Below, one piece after another: positions 49,557 to 60,076 of a stretch of DNA of 64,000 bases; the first letter of the stretch is position 1, and each line of letters starts with the position of its first letter. Location of the stretch: positions 2,976,001 through 3,040,000 of the forward strand of contig JAUTDP010000003.1 in assembly GCA_033439795.1 (NCBI GenBank), given 5' to 3'. Under the pieces are notes generated by a model that searched no databases, was not told the DNA's origin, and was given only the letters and a program-made list of their open reading frames with translations. The DNA is from Sordaria brevicollis. Lineage: Eukaryota; Ascomycota; Sordariomycetes; Sordariales; Sordariaceae. Position numbers and translations under genes: made by a program.

Positions 49557-52244
49557 TATCGATTTTTAATAGTAATTTTATTTAATCCCCGGTAATTAAT
49601 ATATAATTATAATGTACTATCCTTCTTAAATATAAATAAAATCGGTGCCTTAATAGAATTTTAGGAGTAACGGATGCGGTTAATTTATAAATTCTCTTTT
49701 AAATATTCGCGTAGCGTTTTTAATTATATAATAAATAGAGGGTAAATAAGGATATTAAATATTTCTTCCCCTTTTTTAAAGACGATTTTATATTTAGCGT
49801 CCGGTAATTATAGTAGCGTTTTAGCTTTTTTTTTAGAAAATATATTTTTAAACCCTTTTAATGTTAAGGGAATATTATTTATTATATTTTCGGGCGGTTC
49901 TTTATTTTCGTTTACGTTTTTGAAGTCCGGCTTTAATAAATTATATATTGAAATTAAGTTAATAATATAAATTTAATTACTATATATTATTTTATATACG
50001 AGAATTATAATATTAATAAAGGGTACCCCTTTAAATTTAAATTCGTTTTTATTAATATATATAATAATGCCTTTAAAATCTATACCCGGTATAAATAATA
50101 ATAATAGCGGTATTCGATTATTTCTTCAAATCGTATAGAATAATTAAGTAGATTCTTTTTCTTAACCCTTCCAATCCTTTAAAATAAACGTTAATTTATA
50201 TACTCTATAATAACGTATTTCTTTATTATTCGCACTTATTAAAATAAATAGAATATTAGTTTTTACTTTCTTTAATTTATATTTCTTCGTAAAATTCTTA
50301 TATATAGTATTAACTTTTACTCTTAAATTTAAGTTTATACATTCTTCTAATTAACGACCCTTTAGCGTAATTAATATTATAAAAATTTTATTTAACTTAT
50401 TTCTTCTAACCGTTTTAAAATTATTAACCTTATTAAACGATAACTCTTCTATAAGGTTTAACCTTTTACCAACTCTTTAATATCCGAAATATAATTATTT
50501 TCCTTATTATTATTATATTTAATATTTTATTCGGTAATTATATTTTGGATAATAATTTTCTCTCTTAGCCGGTTTTAATTATTTATTTTTCTATACTTTA
50601 TATAATTACGAGCGTAATATTTTTTATTTTTATAATTATAATAATTTAAACCGGATTTATTACTACCCCCATTCTATTTATTAAAGGATTAATCTCTTTT
50701 ACGGTTTTTACGCCCTTTAAAATTACAATCCTAATTACGGTCCCGGTTGTAATTTTAATTATAATCCTTATTATAATTAGAGCGTTTATTATTCGAAAAC
50801 CCTTTATAATACGAAGATTATTCGTTACGGCGATTTCTATTTATTTCGTCCTTTAAGGTTTATTTTTTATTTTTAAATTTAATTTATTAATTTATTACTT
50901 TTAAAGTAATTTTTACTAAATTATCGATAAGGATTTAATACGTACGGAAATAATCGTATATATCCTTCTTTAATTAAAAGAAGAAATTATATACCGATTA
51001 CTTATTTATAACGATATTCTTATTAAATTATTAATAATTATATTAATATTAATTTTATAATTTTTATAAATCTTTATTATCGTTTTAATATATAAAGAAT
51101 AATTATTTTCTAATATCGAATTTATAAATTTTAAGGGTAATATATTTTTTATAAATAAATTTTAGGAACTTTTCCTATATTACGGGTCGCTTTTAACCTT
51201 TATTATGGAAGAGGGTAATAAAATATATACGCTATAAAATAATTATAAAATTATCGGCCTTAAAAAGGGCCTATTAAATAAATTAATAGGTATTAATATT
51301 TTTACGAATTTAATTACTATTTTCAATATTATTAATTTAATTTTCGATTTTAATATCCGTATTATTTATTATTAATTTACGAACGTTATACGTAGAAGGA
51401 CGTAAATAGGATTTTTTATTTCCCTAATTTACGGTTTTTTATATAAATTATAATAATATTTATAGGAATTATAATATTATTTCTACGAATTTTTAACGTT
51501 CGCGCCGTTTTATACGTTTATATTTACAAGACGTTCGCTACTTACGACGCTTTTACGTAGGGGAGAAATTATTAGAGTAATTAAATTAATCGGATTGGGT
51601 AAACGGGGAGCGGGAACGGGTTTAGGAGTGGGAATAAGTATAAAATTAAAAATAGGGATAAGAATAAAAACGAAAATAGGATTAAAAATATTCGTTTAAT
51701 AAGCGGTTATATATAAATAGGGAACGGTTACGCCGATTAGATTTTAGAAAGCTTTTACCCTAATAAAATTCCGATTATAATTATTATTCCGCTTTATTAA
51801 TATAATATTCCCTTTATTAATAGGGGCTTTTAGAGCGGTAGCGGTTAAAGGTACGTAAATTCTTTATTAAATACTATTCTTTAACCCGTATTTGGGTTTT
51901 TTATTTAGAATTATTTTCGGCCTCTTCGCGTAATATAAATTCGGATTATAATTTATTATCGTTAATATTATTATAGTTATTACCGGGATCTTTTAAAGCG
52001 GTACTATATTCGGGTTCGTAGGACGCTACCTCGTAATTATTTTCCCTATATTTATTAATAACCCCTTTATCGGCGGGATTTTTAATTATATTATTAATAA
52101 TATATAGGTAATTATACGTCTTTTATATTAAATTTACGCTATTTTTATAGCGAGAGTTAATAGCGCTTTTTTTATACGAATTTTCTTTACGCTTATTAAT
52201 TATATTTATAGCCTTTATTAATAGAATTATAGAGGCTAAAGAAT
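49557..52244 (-). pseudogene. Outer Gypsy gag, protease and start of reverse transcriptase, decayed
   Basis: Minus-strand reading near 49680-49557 gives KAPILFIFKKDSTL, then LYINYRGLNKITIKNRYL, the reverse transcriptase segment that continues at 37134 (LINELIDRI). This proves the split. Near 50645-50603 YYNYKNKKYYARNY aligns with a CCHC zinc knuckle (C-x2-C-x4-H-x4-C) in which every Cys has become Tyr and His has become Tyr, as G-to-A and C-to-T changes would produce. Gag lies between here and the LTR at 52245. Confidence 0.7.
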
Positions 52245-52530
52245 TATAAAATTATAAGTATAAGAGGGTAAAAATAGGTCGTATAAAGTAAATCTATTTT
52301 GGGAGAAAGATTTTAGTTTAGTTAAATATAAATCTTTAGCTAAGAATTATCCTCTTTTATATTTATACGCTTCCCTATAGGTCCGGAACGGTCGGCGCCC
52401 GGACTCTAAGATCCTTTCCTCTATATTATATCCTACTATCCTTATTTTATCCGCTATCTTATCCGTCGTCCTAGGCTATTATACTTTGGTTGTGCGGGTC
52501 CCCCTAGGCCTTCTTAGCGATACCCTTACA
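52245..52530 (-). repeat. 5' LTR of the outer Gypsy element
   Basis: 286 bp, equal in length to 32183-32468. The outer (right) half keeps C and G (CTTTGGTTGTGCGGGTCCCC), the inner half is AT-converted. Followed by target duplication ATAGA. Confidence 0.92.
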
Positions 52531-52535
52531 ATAGA

Positions 52536-53584
<1,049 letters not shown>

Positions 53585-53763
53585 GACCAAATATAATGAA
53601 AAGTAAGGATAGGGAATATAGGAGACTATAGGGAAATTAAATAACCGAGTTTCTATATTATATAATACTGCTAATTTATCGGAGTACGAGGGTGTTATAT
53701 GCGACTGTATGTGGGCGCCCCTGTTACCCTATATAGACCTTACGCTAAACTATTAAGGGGATG

Positions 53764-53794
53764 GGACAATTCTAGGTTTCCAGAGTTTTTACGG
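53764..53794 (-). repeat. Right terminal inverted repeat of the pogo element
   Basis: 31 bp, perfect inverted match to 30080-30110, followed by the target duplication TA at 53795-53796. Confidence 0.92.
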
Positions 53795-53796
53795 TA

Positions 53797-53840
53797 GTAG
53801 TTGGGTCGGTGACGACCAGCGAATCCCGGGTGTTGTATGT
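53797..53840 (+). rRNA. 5S rRNA gene, 3' part (nt 76-119)
   Basis: Reads GTAGTTGGGTCGGTGACGAC and continues to GTTGTATGT, the standard 3' third of fungal 5S rRNA including the C-box. It completes the part at 30005-30079: 75 plus 44 makes 119 nt once the duplicated TA is counted once. No upstream promoter remains. Confidence 0.93.
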
Positions 53841-53850
53841 TCTTTTTTCT
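53841..53850 (+). terminator. Pol III terminator of the interrupted 5S gene
   Basis: A run of six T directly follows the 3' end of the 5S gene. Confidence 0.75.
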
Positions 53851-54161
53851 CCTCTTTATTCATCTTTTTACACCGCTCCACCATTCAATTCGGTTCGTCT
53901 TTTTACAAGCATCTTCCTCATGCCATATCATTATCGTGTGAAGTTTTATTGTGGCCGTTTTCCCAAGTATTCCTTCACGCCAGATGCAACCGTTCGAACG
54001 CCTGCATCCCAAGGTACAGAAGTTGGAGGATGGAGAGCACATCTGCAGGATATAAAATTTACAACGATGTATGCTTAAACTTTTAACTTTCAATCAAGGG
54101 GCCAGCCTTTGATTATCAATATACATACTACAGGTTCTTCTTGGACCCTTTCACGACACGA
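53851..54161. other. Spacer between the 5S remnant and the decarboxylase gene
   Basis: Ordinary base composition returns at once outside the transposon. It probably contains the 3' UTR of the decarboxylase gene. No gene-like frame. Confidence 0.5.
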
Positions 54162-55355
54162 CTATCGGCACCCGTCCCTCCTCAGGTTCAACACCCTAAC
54201 CGCATTCCCACCCATAACCCCCCTCACTTTCTTCCCCTCCTCGCTCTCCATCTCCTCATCCTTCGTGCCCCCATACCCGAACGCCTTCTTGACCGCCGCC
54301 CCGTTCCACGTAACACTTTCCCACTCACCATCCTCATCTGACCCGAGAGGCGGGAAGAAAGGGTGATCAGTACCAAACATCAACCTCTCATGCCCATCCG
54401 GCCCGCTCGCGTGCACGGCAGCCTTCAACCCCACGTCACTGTAAACCACCGCATCAAGATAAACCTGACTGCTCAACACCTCCCAAATCGTCTTCTTTGG
54501 CTTCGTCCCCGCGTGATGCAAGTGTCCATCATGCAAGATACAGCTTTCTATCCTGCCCGCCAGAAAGGGCAAAGTTCCACCGCTGTGCGCCAATAGCATA
54601 TTCAGCTGCGGAACCTGATCGAAGACTCCAGCTAGATACATCCTCGTTACCGCAATGGTCGTTTCCATCGGGAAGCCCAAGGCGAGGGGAAGAACGTGCC
54701 CGTAGTTCTCCGTAGCTCTGGGACCCCAGACCTCGTTCGGAAGGCCATAATGAGGATGCAGGAAAATCATCAGCTTTGCCTCTGCGAGCGCATGGAAGAT
54801 GGGTAGCAACTCGGGGTCGTCAAGTCCTTTGCCCAGACCGGAAGTTCCCAGGATTACGCCCCTGCAGTATGGCAGTCCAGCAACGTGGTTGATGGATGAA
54901 AGAATGACATCCTGGGGAGCAGTCAAAGGCAAAGCAGCGAAGAAAAACAGCCTCCCGCACTTCTCCTCGCACATCCTGCTGAAATCCGCATTGATGCTTT
55001 CAGCAATGGGGCCCGCTTCTTCAGGAGACAAGAAATCAAGCCACGGGTTGGCGAGAGAGACGACGGAGATGTCGATTTCGTGGGTCTCCATGAAATGCAT
55101 CTTTTGAGAGAGTGAGGAGTAGTGTTTGGTTAGGGGACGCCCCGGAAGACTGGTAGGAGTTTCGCCTCGGGACTTGGCGGCTTCGGCTTCTTTGAGAAGA
55201 GGAAGCTCGGTGTCGAGCAGGATGAGACGAGGGTCTTCGGATCCGGGGAAGGAGCGCACGAGAGGCATGGTTGTGCGGGATTCGAGGATTTTGACGTATT
55301 CGGGGGGGTACATGTGGGTGTGGATGTCCACTACTTTGCCGTCGCCGAAGCCCAT
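54162..55355 (-). CDS. Uracil-5-carboxylate (iso-orotate) decarboxylase-like, ACMSD/amidohydrolase-2 family
   Basis: A zinc-dependent non-oxidative decarboxylase, most likely removing CO2 from uracil-5-carboxylate to give uracil. The single exon gives 397 aa from the ATG at 55355. This start puts the metal motif at H12-T-H14 (VVDIHTHMYPPEY), the numbering I recall for characterised fungal iso-orotate decarboxylases; an in-frame extension upstream is low-complexity leader. Other ligands are H200 in FLHPHYG and D330 in MFGTDHPFF, with probable base H257 in AHSGG. The substrate is inferred mainly from the neighbour: thymine 7-hydroxylase, which makes uracil-5-carboxylate, is transcribed divergently. 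Relatives in the family act on ACMS or resorcylates, the main alternatives. Confidence 0.85.
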   Translation of the reverse strand: MGFGDGKVVDIHTHMYPPEYVKILESRTTMPLVRSFPGSEDPRLILLDTELPLLKEAEAAKSRGETPTSLPGRPLTKHYSSLSQKMHFMETHEIDISVVSLANPWLDFLSPEEAGPIAESINADFSRMCEEKCGRLFFFAALPLTAPQDVILSSINHVAGLPYCRGVILGTSGLGKGLDDPELLPIFHALAEAKLMIFLHPHYGLPNEVWGPRATENYGHVLPLALGFPMETTIAVTRMYLAGVFDQVPQLNMLLAHSGGTLPFLAGRIESCILHDGHLHHAGTKPKKTIWEVLSSQVYLDAVVYSDVGLKAAVHASGPDGHERLMFGTDHPFFPPLGSDEDGEWESVTWNGAAVKKAFGYGGTKDEEMESEEGKKVRGVMGGNAVRVLNLRRDGCR

Positions 55356-56229
55356 GGTGGTGGATCTGTGGTGGTGATGTTGTGAGTGCGGATGTGTGGG
55401 AGCTGAGTGAGGGGATCTTGAAGCTTTGAGATATGGAAGCTTCAATGGTGCTGAACCTTGGGTATGGTGTTGAGGAGTGTGGTTGGTGAAGTAAGACAAG
55501 AAGAAAACAAGAAAGCCGAAAAGACAACGACGACTTTGCAACAGTTACTTGGCAACGGAAATAAAACAATGACGAAGAGGCGTTACACGACGAAAAAGAA
55601 AGATGTTGTGTTATGGTAGCATATCAATCAATACCCCGCCCCTTTAGGTTGATCTGCCTCCTTTCCCCCCGCATTCCGTCGTTATCGTAGCGTGAATGCA
55701 ACCAATGCAACAAAGAGGGGGCGAAGACGACAAGCTTATCGTGAGAGAAGTGGGGATTTATAAGGACGACTTGTAAGCAGAATCTACCCATATGGAAGGC
55801 GAGAAAACAAATCACTACAACTTCATCTGAGACACTGTCGAGAATTGTCCACTGACATCAAGCAAAACTGCTATCAAAGAAGCGATCGCAAAGTGCCCAG
55901 TTGCCTGCCCGTTTCGGTCATGCTATCGTTGCATGCAGCGACATATCCCAGCTTGAACTAACCCGACTTGAGTCTCGGAGTGCGATACACTTGCCCGCAG
56001 CACTCGCCGTGCCGCCGATAAACGTGAGATATCGGTTCAAGAGGCCGATAAAGAACATATGATGGAGTTCGTACCTCCGTGGTGCTCCTTGTTTCCTTCT
56101 TGTTGCTCGTGTTGTTCTGTTTAATTGCTTGTGATACCCCCCAGCCCGTGACAGCTTTGTTGACCTTTTGAACTCATCGCGTGCTTCAGTTCGAATACCA
56201 AAGAAAGCAACCCCAAGGTAGAGTTCAAG
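55356..56229. promoter_or_regulatory. Divergent intergenic region shared by the decarboxylase and thymine 7-hydroxylase
   Basis: 874 bp separate the two start codons, enough for both promoters and leaders. Sharing it would allow joint control of two successive salvage steps. GATA-core sequences such as CTTATCG (55735-55741) occur and would suit nitrogen control, but such short motifs are common by chance. Confidence 0.55.
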
Positions 56230-57376
56230 ATGGAAAAGGCCGCTGTTAACGAAGACGGGCTCGTCATCCCGGTATGCTGCACCCTGGGACACAGCTAGCC
56301 CTACCCACCCAGCGCCTGCCTTTTCACGGGCAACTAACCCGTCGAATAGCTCATCGACTTCTCCAAGTTCCTCGAGGGAGACGAGACCCTAAAGCTCGAG
56401 ACAGCCAAGGCCATCCTCCACGGCTTCCAAACAGCCGGCTTCATCTACCTGAAGAACATCCCCATCCAGCCTGACTTCCGCGAGCATGTCTTCAACACCT
56501 CAGCCAAGTTCTTCAAGCTCCCCAAGGAGAAGAAGCTCGAGGTCGGCTGGACCACGCCCGAAGCCAACCGTGGCTATTCAGCCCCCGGCCGCGAGAAGGT
56601 AACACAGCTGACCGATCCCGCCGAAATCGAGAAGATCCGATCAGCCGCCCCCGATATCAAGGAGTCCTTCGAGATCGGTCGCGAAGATGAGCCCGGCCAC
56701 CCCAACCCATGGCCAGTGGAAGAAGACGACATCGTGGGATTCAAGAGCACCATGACCAACTTCTTCGACCAGTGCAAGGCGCTACACATCGAAGTGATGC
56801 GCGCTATCGCCGTCGGCATGGGTATAGACGCCAACTACTTCGACTCCTTCCTCGACGTGGGCGATAACACGCTGCGCCTGCTGCACTACCCGGCTGTGAA
56901 GAGCGAGGTTTTCAAGATCAACCCCGGTCAGGTCCGCGCTGGCGAGCACACTGACTATGGCTCCATCACCCTCCTGTTCCAAGATTCTCGTGGTGGTCTG
57001 CAGGTGAAGAGTCCCAATGGACAGTTCATCGATGCGACGCCGATTGAGAATACCGTTGTCGTCAACGCCGGAGATCTTTTGGCTAGGTGGAGCAACGATA
57101 CCATCAAGAGCACAGTCCACCGTGTCGTCGAGCCTCCCAAGACGGAAGATGTTCATCCGCCCAGATATAGCATTGCGTAAGTGTTGCCTCTTGTTGTCCC
57201 TTGGTCTTGATTGAGCTTCCATAGCTGACCATGATGATCCCAGGTACTTTTGCAACCCAAATAACAAGAGCTTCATTGAAGCTATTCCGGGCACATACTC
57301 GGCCGAGTCGGACAAGAAGTACGAGGGTATCAACAGTGGGCAATATCTGGTGCAGAGGTTGGCTGCCACCTACTGA
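56230..57376 (+). CDS. T7H: Thymine 7-hydroxylase (thymine dioxygenase)
   Basis: An Fe(II)/2-oxoglutarate dioxygenase that oxidises the methyl group of thymine in three steps to 5-hydroxymethyluracil, 5-formyluracil and uracil-5-carboxylate. Three exons (56230-56271, 56350-57176, 57244-57376) encode 333 aa, the length of the N. crassa enzyme. The facial triad is H214 and D216 (GEHTDYGSITLL) and H271 (KSTVHRVV); R286 in PPRYSIA binds 2-oxoglutarate. The N-terminal DIOX_N-like part reads LIDFSKFLEGDETLKLE and HGFQTAGFIYLKN. The sequence agrees so well with what I remember of the Neurospora protein that the genus assignment rests partly on it. No residue of the active site is lost. Confidence 0.95.
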
Positions 57377-57885
57377 GGGCGATGATGAGGTGATACCCGT
57401 GCATGACGGTGTCAGATTGAGCGGAGGGCGTTTGGAGCTTTGTCGAAACCTATATCTTGTTTTATTAGTTAATTGTTACAACCAGTGATGAATGATGAAT
57501 ATTGTCAGAATGTTTCCAAGGTTAGAGTTGGTGGTGAGAGTGTGAAAGTTGCGAGAAGGATGAATCTCCAGGTTGACGAGGGACCCATGAAATTTGCGTA
57601 GGGCTGATGGTGCTGGAATCGAAGCGTGTAATTACGACCTATTACGGTAATTTTCCGGCTTGCCCCTGTACGACGGTTTTTCTTCCGTTGCAACTTTACC
57701 AAACAACGTCACCAATTCATCCACCATCCAAACTTTCTTCCTCTTGTTTCTTTTCTCTCTTCCATCATCCATCCAGCCCAAACCAACTTTCCCACCACAA
57801 CAAGCTCGTATTATAGGTTGCAGACGCACGCTTTACCGCCAATTACAAAGCAGCTACCGCAACCTCACCCCAAACCAGACGCAAA
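57377..57885. other. Intergenic region and leader of the J-protein gene
   Basis: 3' flank of thymine 7-hydroxylase followed by a C/T-rich leader (57720-57880) of the gene at 57886. Nothing else seen. Confidence 0.5.
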
Positions 57886-58911
57886 ATGCAGGGTGAAGAA
57901 CTAATAAAATACGCCTCCGACGCCGCCTCGCGCGGCGACGACCTCTTCGCCCTCCTCACCTCCGAGACCATCCCCATCGACGCCACCTCCAGCGAATCCG
58001 ACATCCGACGCGCCTTCCGTCGCAAAGCCCTTACTGCGCACCCTGACAAAGCCGGCGACGCCTACGATCCTTTGTTATACGAGCGACTCGAACGGGCGCG
58101 CGATGTGCTGCTCAACGCCGAGGCGCGCGCCGCCTACGACAACGGCATGCGCGCCATCCTGCAAAAGAAGGCGACGCTGGACGCCATGTCGGCGCGACGG
58201 AGGAAGCTGGTAGAGGAGCTGCACGAGCGCGAGGAGGCGGCGAAGAGACAGAAGATGGATGAGGTTAAAGAAAAGCAGGCGGTGGCGGCAGAGGTGGAGG
58301 CTATGGCGAGGAAGGGGAGGGCGAAGTTGGAGGAGAGGAGGAGGTTGATGAGGGAGGCGGAGGAGAGGGAGAGAGTCGCCGAAGCTGCCAAGGCTGCGCA
58401 AAAGGAAAAAGAAAGGAAGGAAGAGGAGGATGTAAAGATGGGTGGTACTGGGGCTAGTAGCGAACAGGCTCCACCGCCAGCTGATGGTGCCAACGGCGGA
58501 GATGACTACGACTCCAAGATCGCCGAGCTAGAACGCAAGCTCGAAGAAAAGCGACAGCGGAAGGCAGAGAAGGAGAAGAGAAAGGCGGATAAGAAAGCGG
58601 GCAAGGACAGGGAACAGGACAAGGACACCCAAGACAAACCCCCCTCCACGACACAAGAAGCAGAGTCAAAGGCTGACGAAAACAAGGCAGCCCAGCCTCC
58701 TCCACAGCCAGCACCAGTGCCAATGCCAACGACGGAAGCAACTACTGCTCCTGCCGCGGAAGAGCCTGCGAAACCAGCTGGTGGCTTTGCGGCTACTATG
58801 GCAAGGTTGAAAGCTGCCCAGGCGAAGAGGGATGAAGAACGGAGGAAGAGAGAGGAGGCTGAAGCTGCGGCTGCGGTTGCGGCTGCGGCTGCGCAGGGTC
58901 AGTCACCGTAG
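57886..58911 (+). CDS. J-domain protein, DNAJC17/Cwf23-like
   Basis: A Hsp70 co-chaperone of the spliceosome-associated DNAJC17/Cwf23 (Cwc23) type. A single exon encodes 341 aa. The J domain covers about residues 18-85 with HPD at 52-54 (RRAFRRKALTAHPDKAG) and LNAEARAAYDNGM. The helix between the first helix and the DIRRAF segment is lengthened by a short acidic insertion (about 26-38). After the J domain comes a long charged coiled coil (ARRRKLVEELHEREEAAKRQ), as in DNAJC17, then Lys/Glu-rich and Pro/Ala-rich low-complexity stretches. The RRM of animal DNAJC17 is not recognisable. A nuclear splicing role is inferred from family only. Confidence 0.82.
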   Translation: MQGEELIKYASDAASRGDDLFALLTSETIPIDATSSESDIRRAFRRKALTAHPDKAGDAYDPLLYERLERARDVLLNAEARAAYDNGMRAILQKKATLDAMSARRRKLVEELHEREEAAKRQKMDEVKEKQAVAAEVEAMARKGRAKLEERRRLMREAEERERVAEAAKAAQKEKERKEEEDVKMGGTGASSEQAPPPADGANGGDDYDSKIAELERKLEEKRQRKAEKEKRKADKKAGKDREQDKDTQDKPPSTTQEAESKADENKAAQPPPQPAPVPMPTTEATTAPAAEEPAKPAGGFAATMARLKAAQAKRDEERRKREEAEAAAAVAAAAAQGQSP

Positions 58912-59359
58912 TTCTGCTTGCCTTGTCCGCCCGTATCTCTGTCTTTGCGGTGCAATTTGTCGTGATACCGACTGACTACCACTGTTGTTTACGCATCATG
59001 ATACCCAGTTTGCTTTCATCTATAGAGTTTGGAAGAGAAGCCTAAAAGAATCAAAAATTTACAAATGAGAGCTGTTCCCCTTTCTGAGAACGTGCCCATC
59101 TCATCACCAATTGCCCACGTTCACCATTGCAACTTGTCAAATACTTACATAAAAACATTCACATACATATTTTAACGAAAGGAGAACACACCTCAAAGTA
59201 TTGGGTTCCAATGACCTTCAAAACCAAAGGCGTTGACGAGGTCAGGAAGTAGGGATGAAAATTTGCGGGAAGCGTTGTGATTTTTTTTAGATATATAAAC
59301 ACCTAATCCAAGGCACTCTTCCAACAACCAACTACGACAGCTGATTAACAGTTGTAACA
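58912..59359. other. 3' flank of the J-protein gene and tRNA upstream region
   Basis: AT-rich spacer with no gene-like frame. A TATATAAA stretch (59292-59299) lies about 60 bp before the tRNA. Confidence 0.5.
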
Positions 59360-59452
59360 TCTTCCGTAGTATAGTGGTCAGTATGTGAGCTTGTCAAGCT
59401 TGAACATCAGTTCGATTCGCTCGAGACCCGGGTTCAATTCCCGGCGGGAGAG
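59360..59452 (+). tRNA. tRNA-Asp (anticodon GTC) with a 21-nt intron
   Basis: Acceptor stem TCTTCCG pairs with CGGGAGA (one T-G wobble), discriminator G. A-box TAGTATAGTGG and B-box GGGTTCAATTCCC are present. The anticodon stem TGAGC pairs with GCTCG around loop TTGTCA plus one base. The intron, starting one base after the anticodon at the canonical place, is about AGCTTGAACATCAGTTCGATT. Mature length is 72 nt before CCA. Confidence 0.93.
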
Positions 59453-60076
59453 ACCAACATTTCTTTTTGGCTTTTTGTTCTCCACCTCTCTGTATCAGTC
59501 CTCTCGATGTTTGTTTGTTCTTTTTCAATTTCTGTTTGCTTCCCTGTCGCTTTTTCTTCTCCTTTTTCTCATTTGTCTCTTTGAAAAAGATGAGGATGAT
59601 GCTGAGACGCTACTTCAGAATCTCTGAGGGAGAACGAGAAGAAACTGTCTGTTCCTTCTCGGATATGTGAATAGTAAAATCTACTTGTAACGAAGATTCA
59701 CAGCGTACGTATACCAACAAAAAAGAGAATGGCTCTTCAGTACGAGAGGATTAGGTAAAACATGTCCCTTGACATTATATAGATTCCTTATCGAATATAG
59801 ATCGATATTTCTTCCGACTTCATTTGTCCAAATTCCCGTTATGTACATGATTCCTTCATCCCAGTCATCCATCATACATCCTCCAGGTAACGAAATATAT
59901 ATATACCATTATGTATATGCCACAGAGCCTTTCCAAACCATCTCAAGAAACCACTTACTCCTCAACGCAAAGAATAGACATGTACCTACCACTGGATATA
60001 TCCTCCACTTGTCTGCCTTCCTAATCCTTATCCTCTCTTCATCTACCAACCCAGGTTCCTAGCAGCGGCACGCAAC
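59453..60076. other. Spacer between the tRNA and the septin-like gene
   Basis: T-rich just after the tRNA (59462-59600, including pol III-type T runs), then AT-rich with ATATATATAT at about 59896. It should contain the 3' UTR of the septin-like gene. No gene-like frame. Confidence 0.5.

Larger units (their letters stand above)
32183..52530 (-). mobile_element. Outer Ty3/Gypsy LTR retrotransposon, RIP-mutated, interrupted by a second Gypsy element
   Basis: Both LTRs are 286 bp (32183-32468, 52245-52530), start TGT and end ACA, and are flanked by the direct repeat ATAGA (32178-32182 and 52531-52535). The element is transcribed on the minus strand: a G-run polypurine tract (complement of the C-run at 32473-32483) lies next to the left LTR. 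Reading from 52244 downward come a zinc knuckle, a reverse transcriptase that is cut at 49557/37134 by the inner element, and the rest of pol down to about 32.5 kb. Without the inner 12.4 kb the element is about 7.9 kb, normal for Gypsy. Every domain carries stops. Confidence 0.9.

Noticed and set aside
55356..55541. 62-residue N-terminal extension of the decarboxylase
   Set aside because: Low-complexity His/Pro/Ser sequence upstream of the conserved start; the ATG at 55355 places the metal motif at H12/H14.
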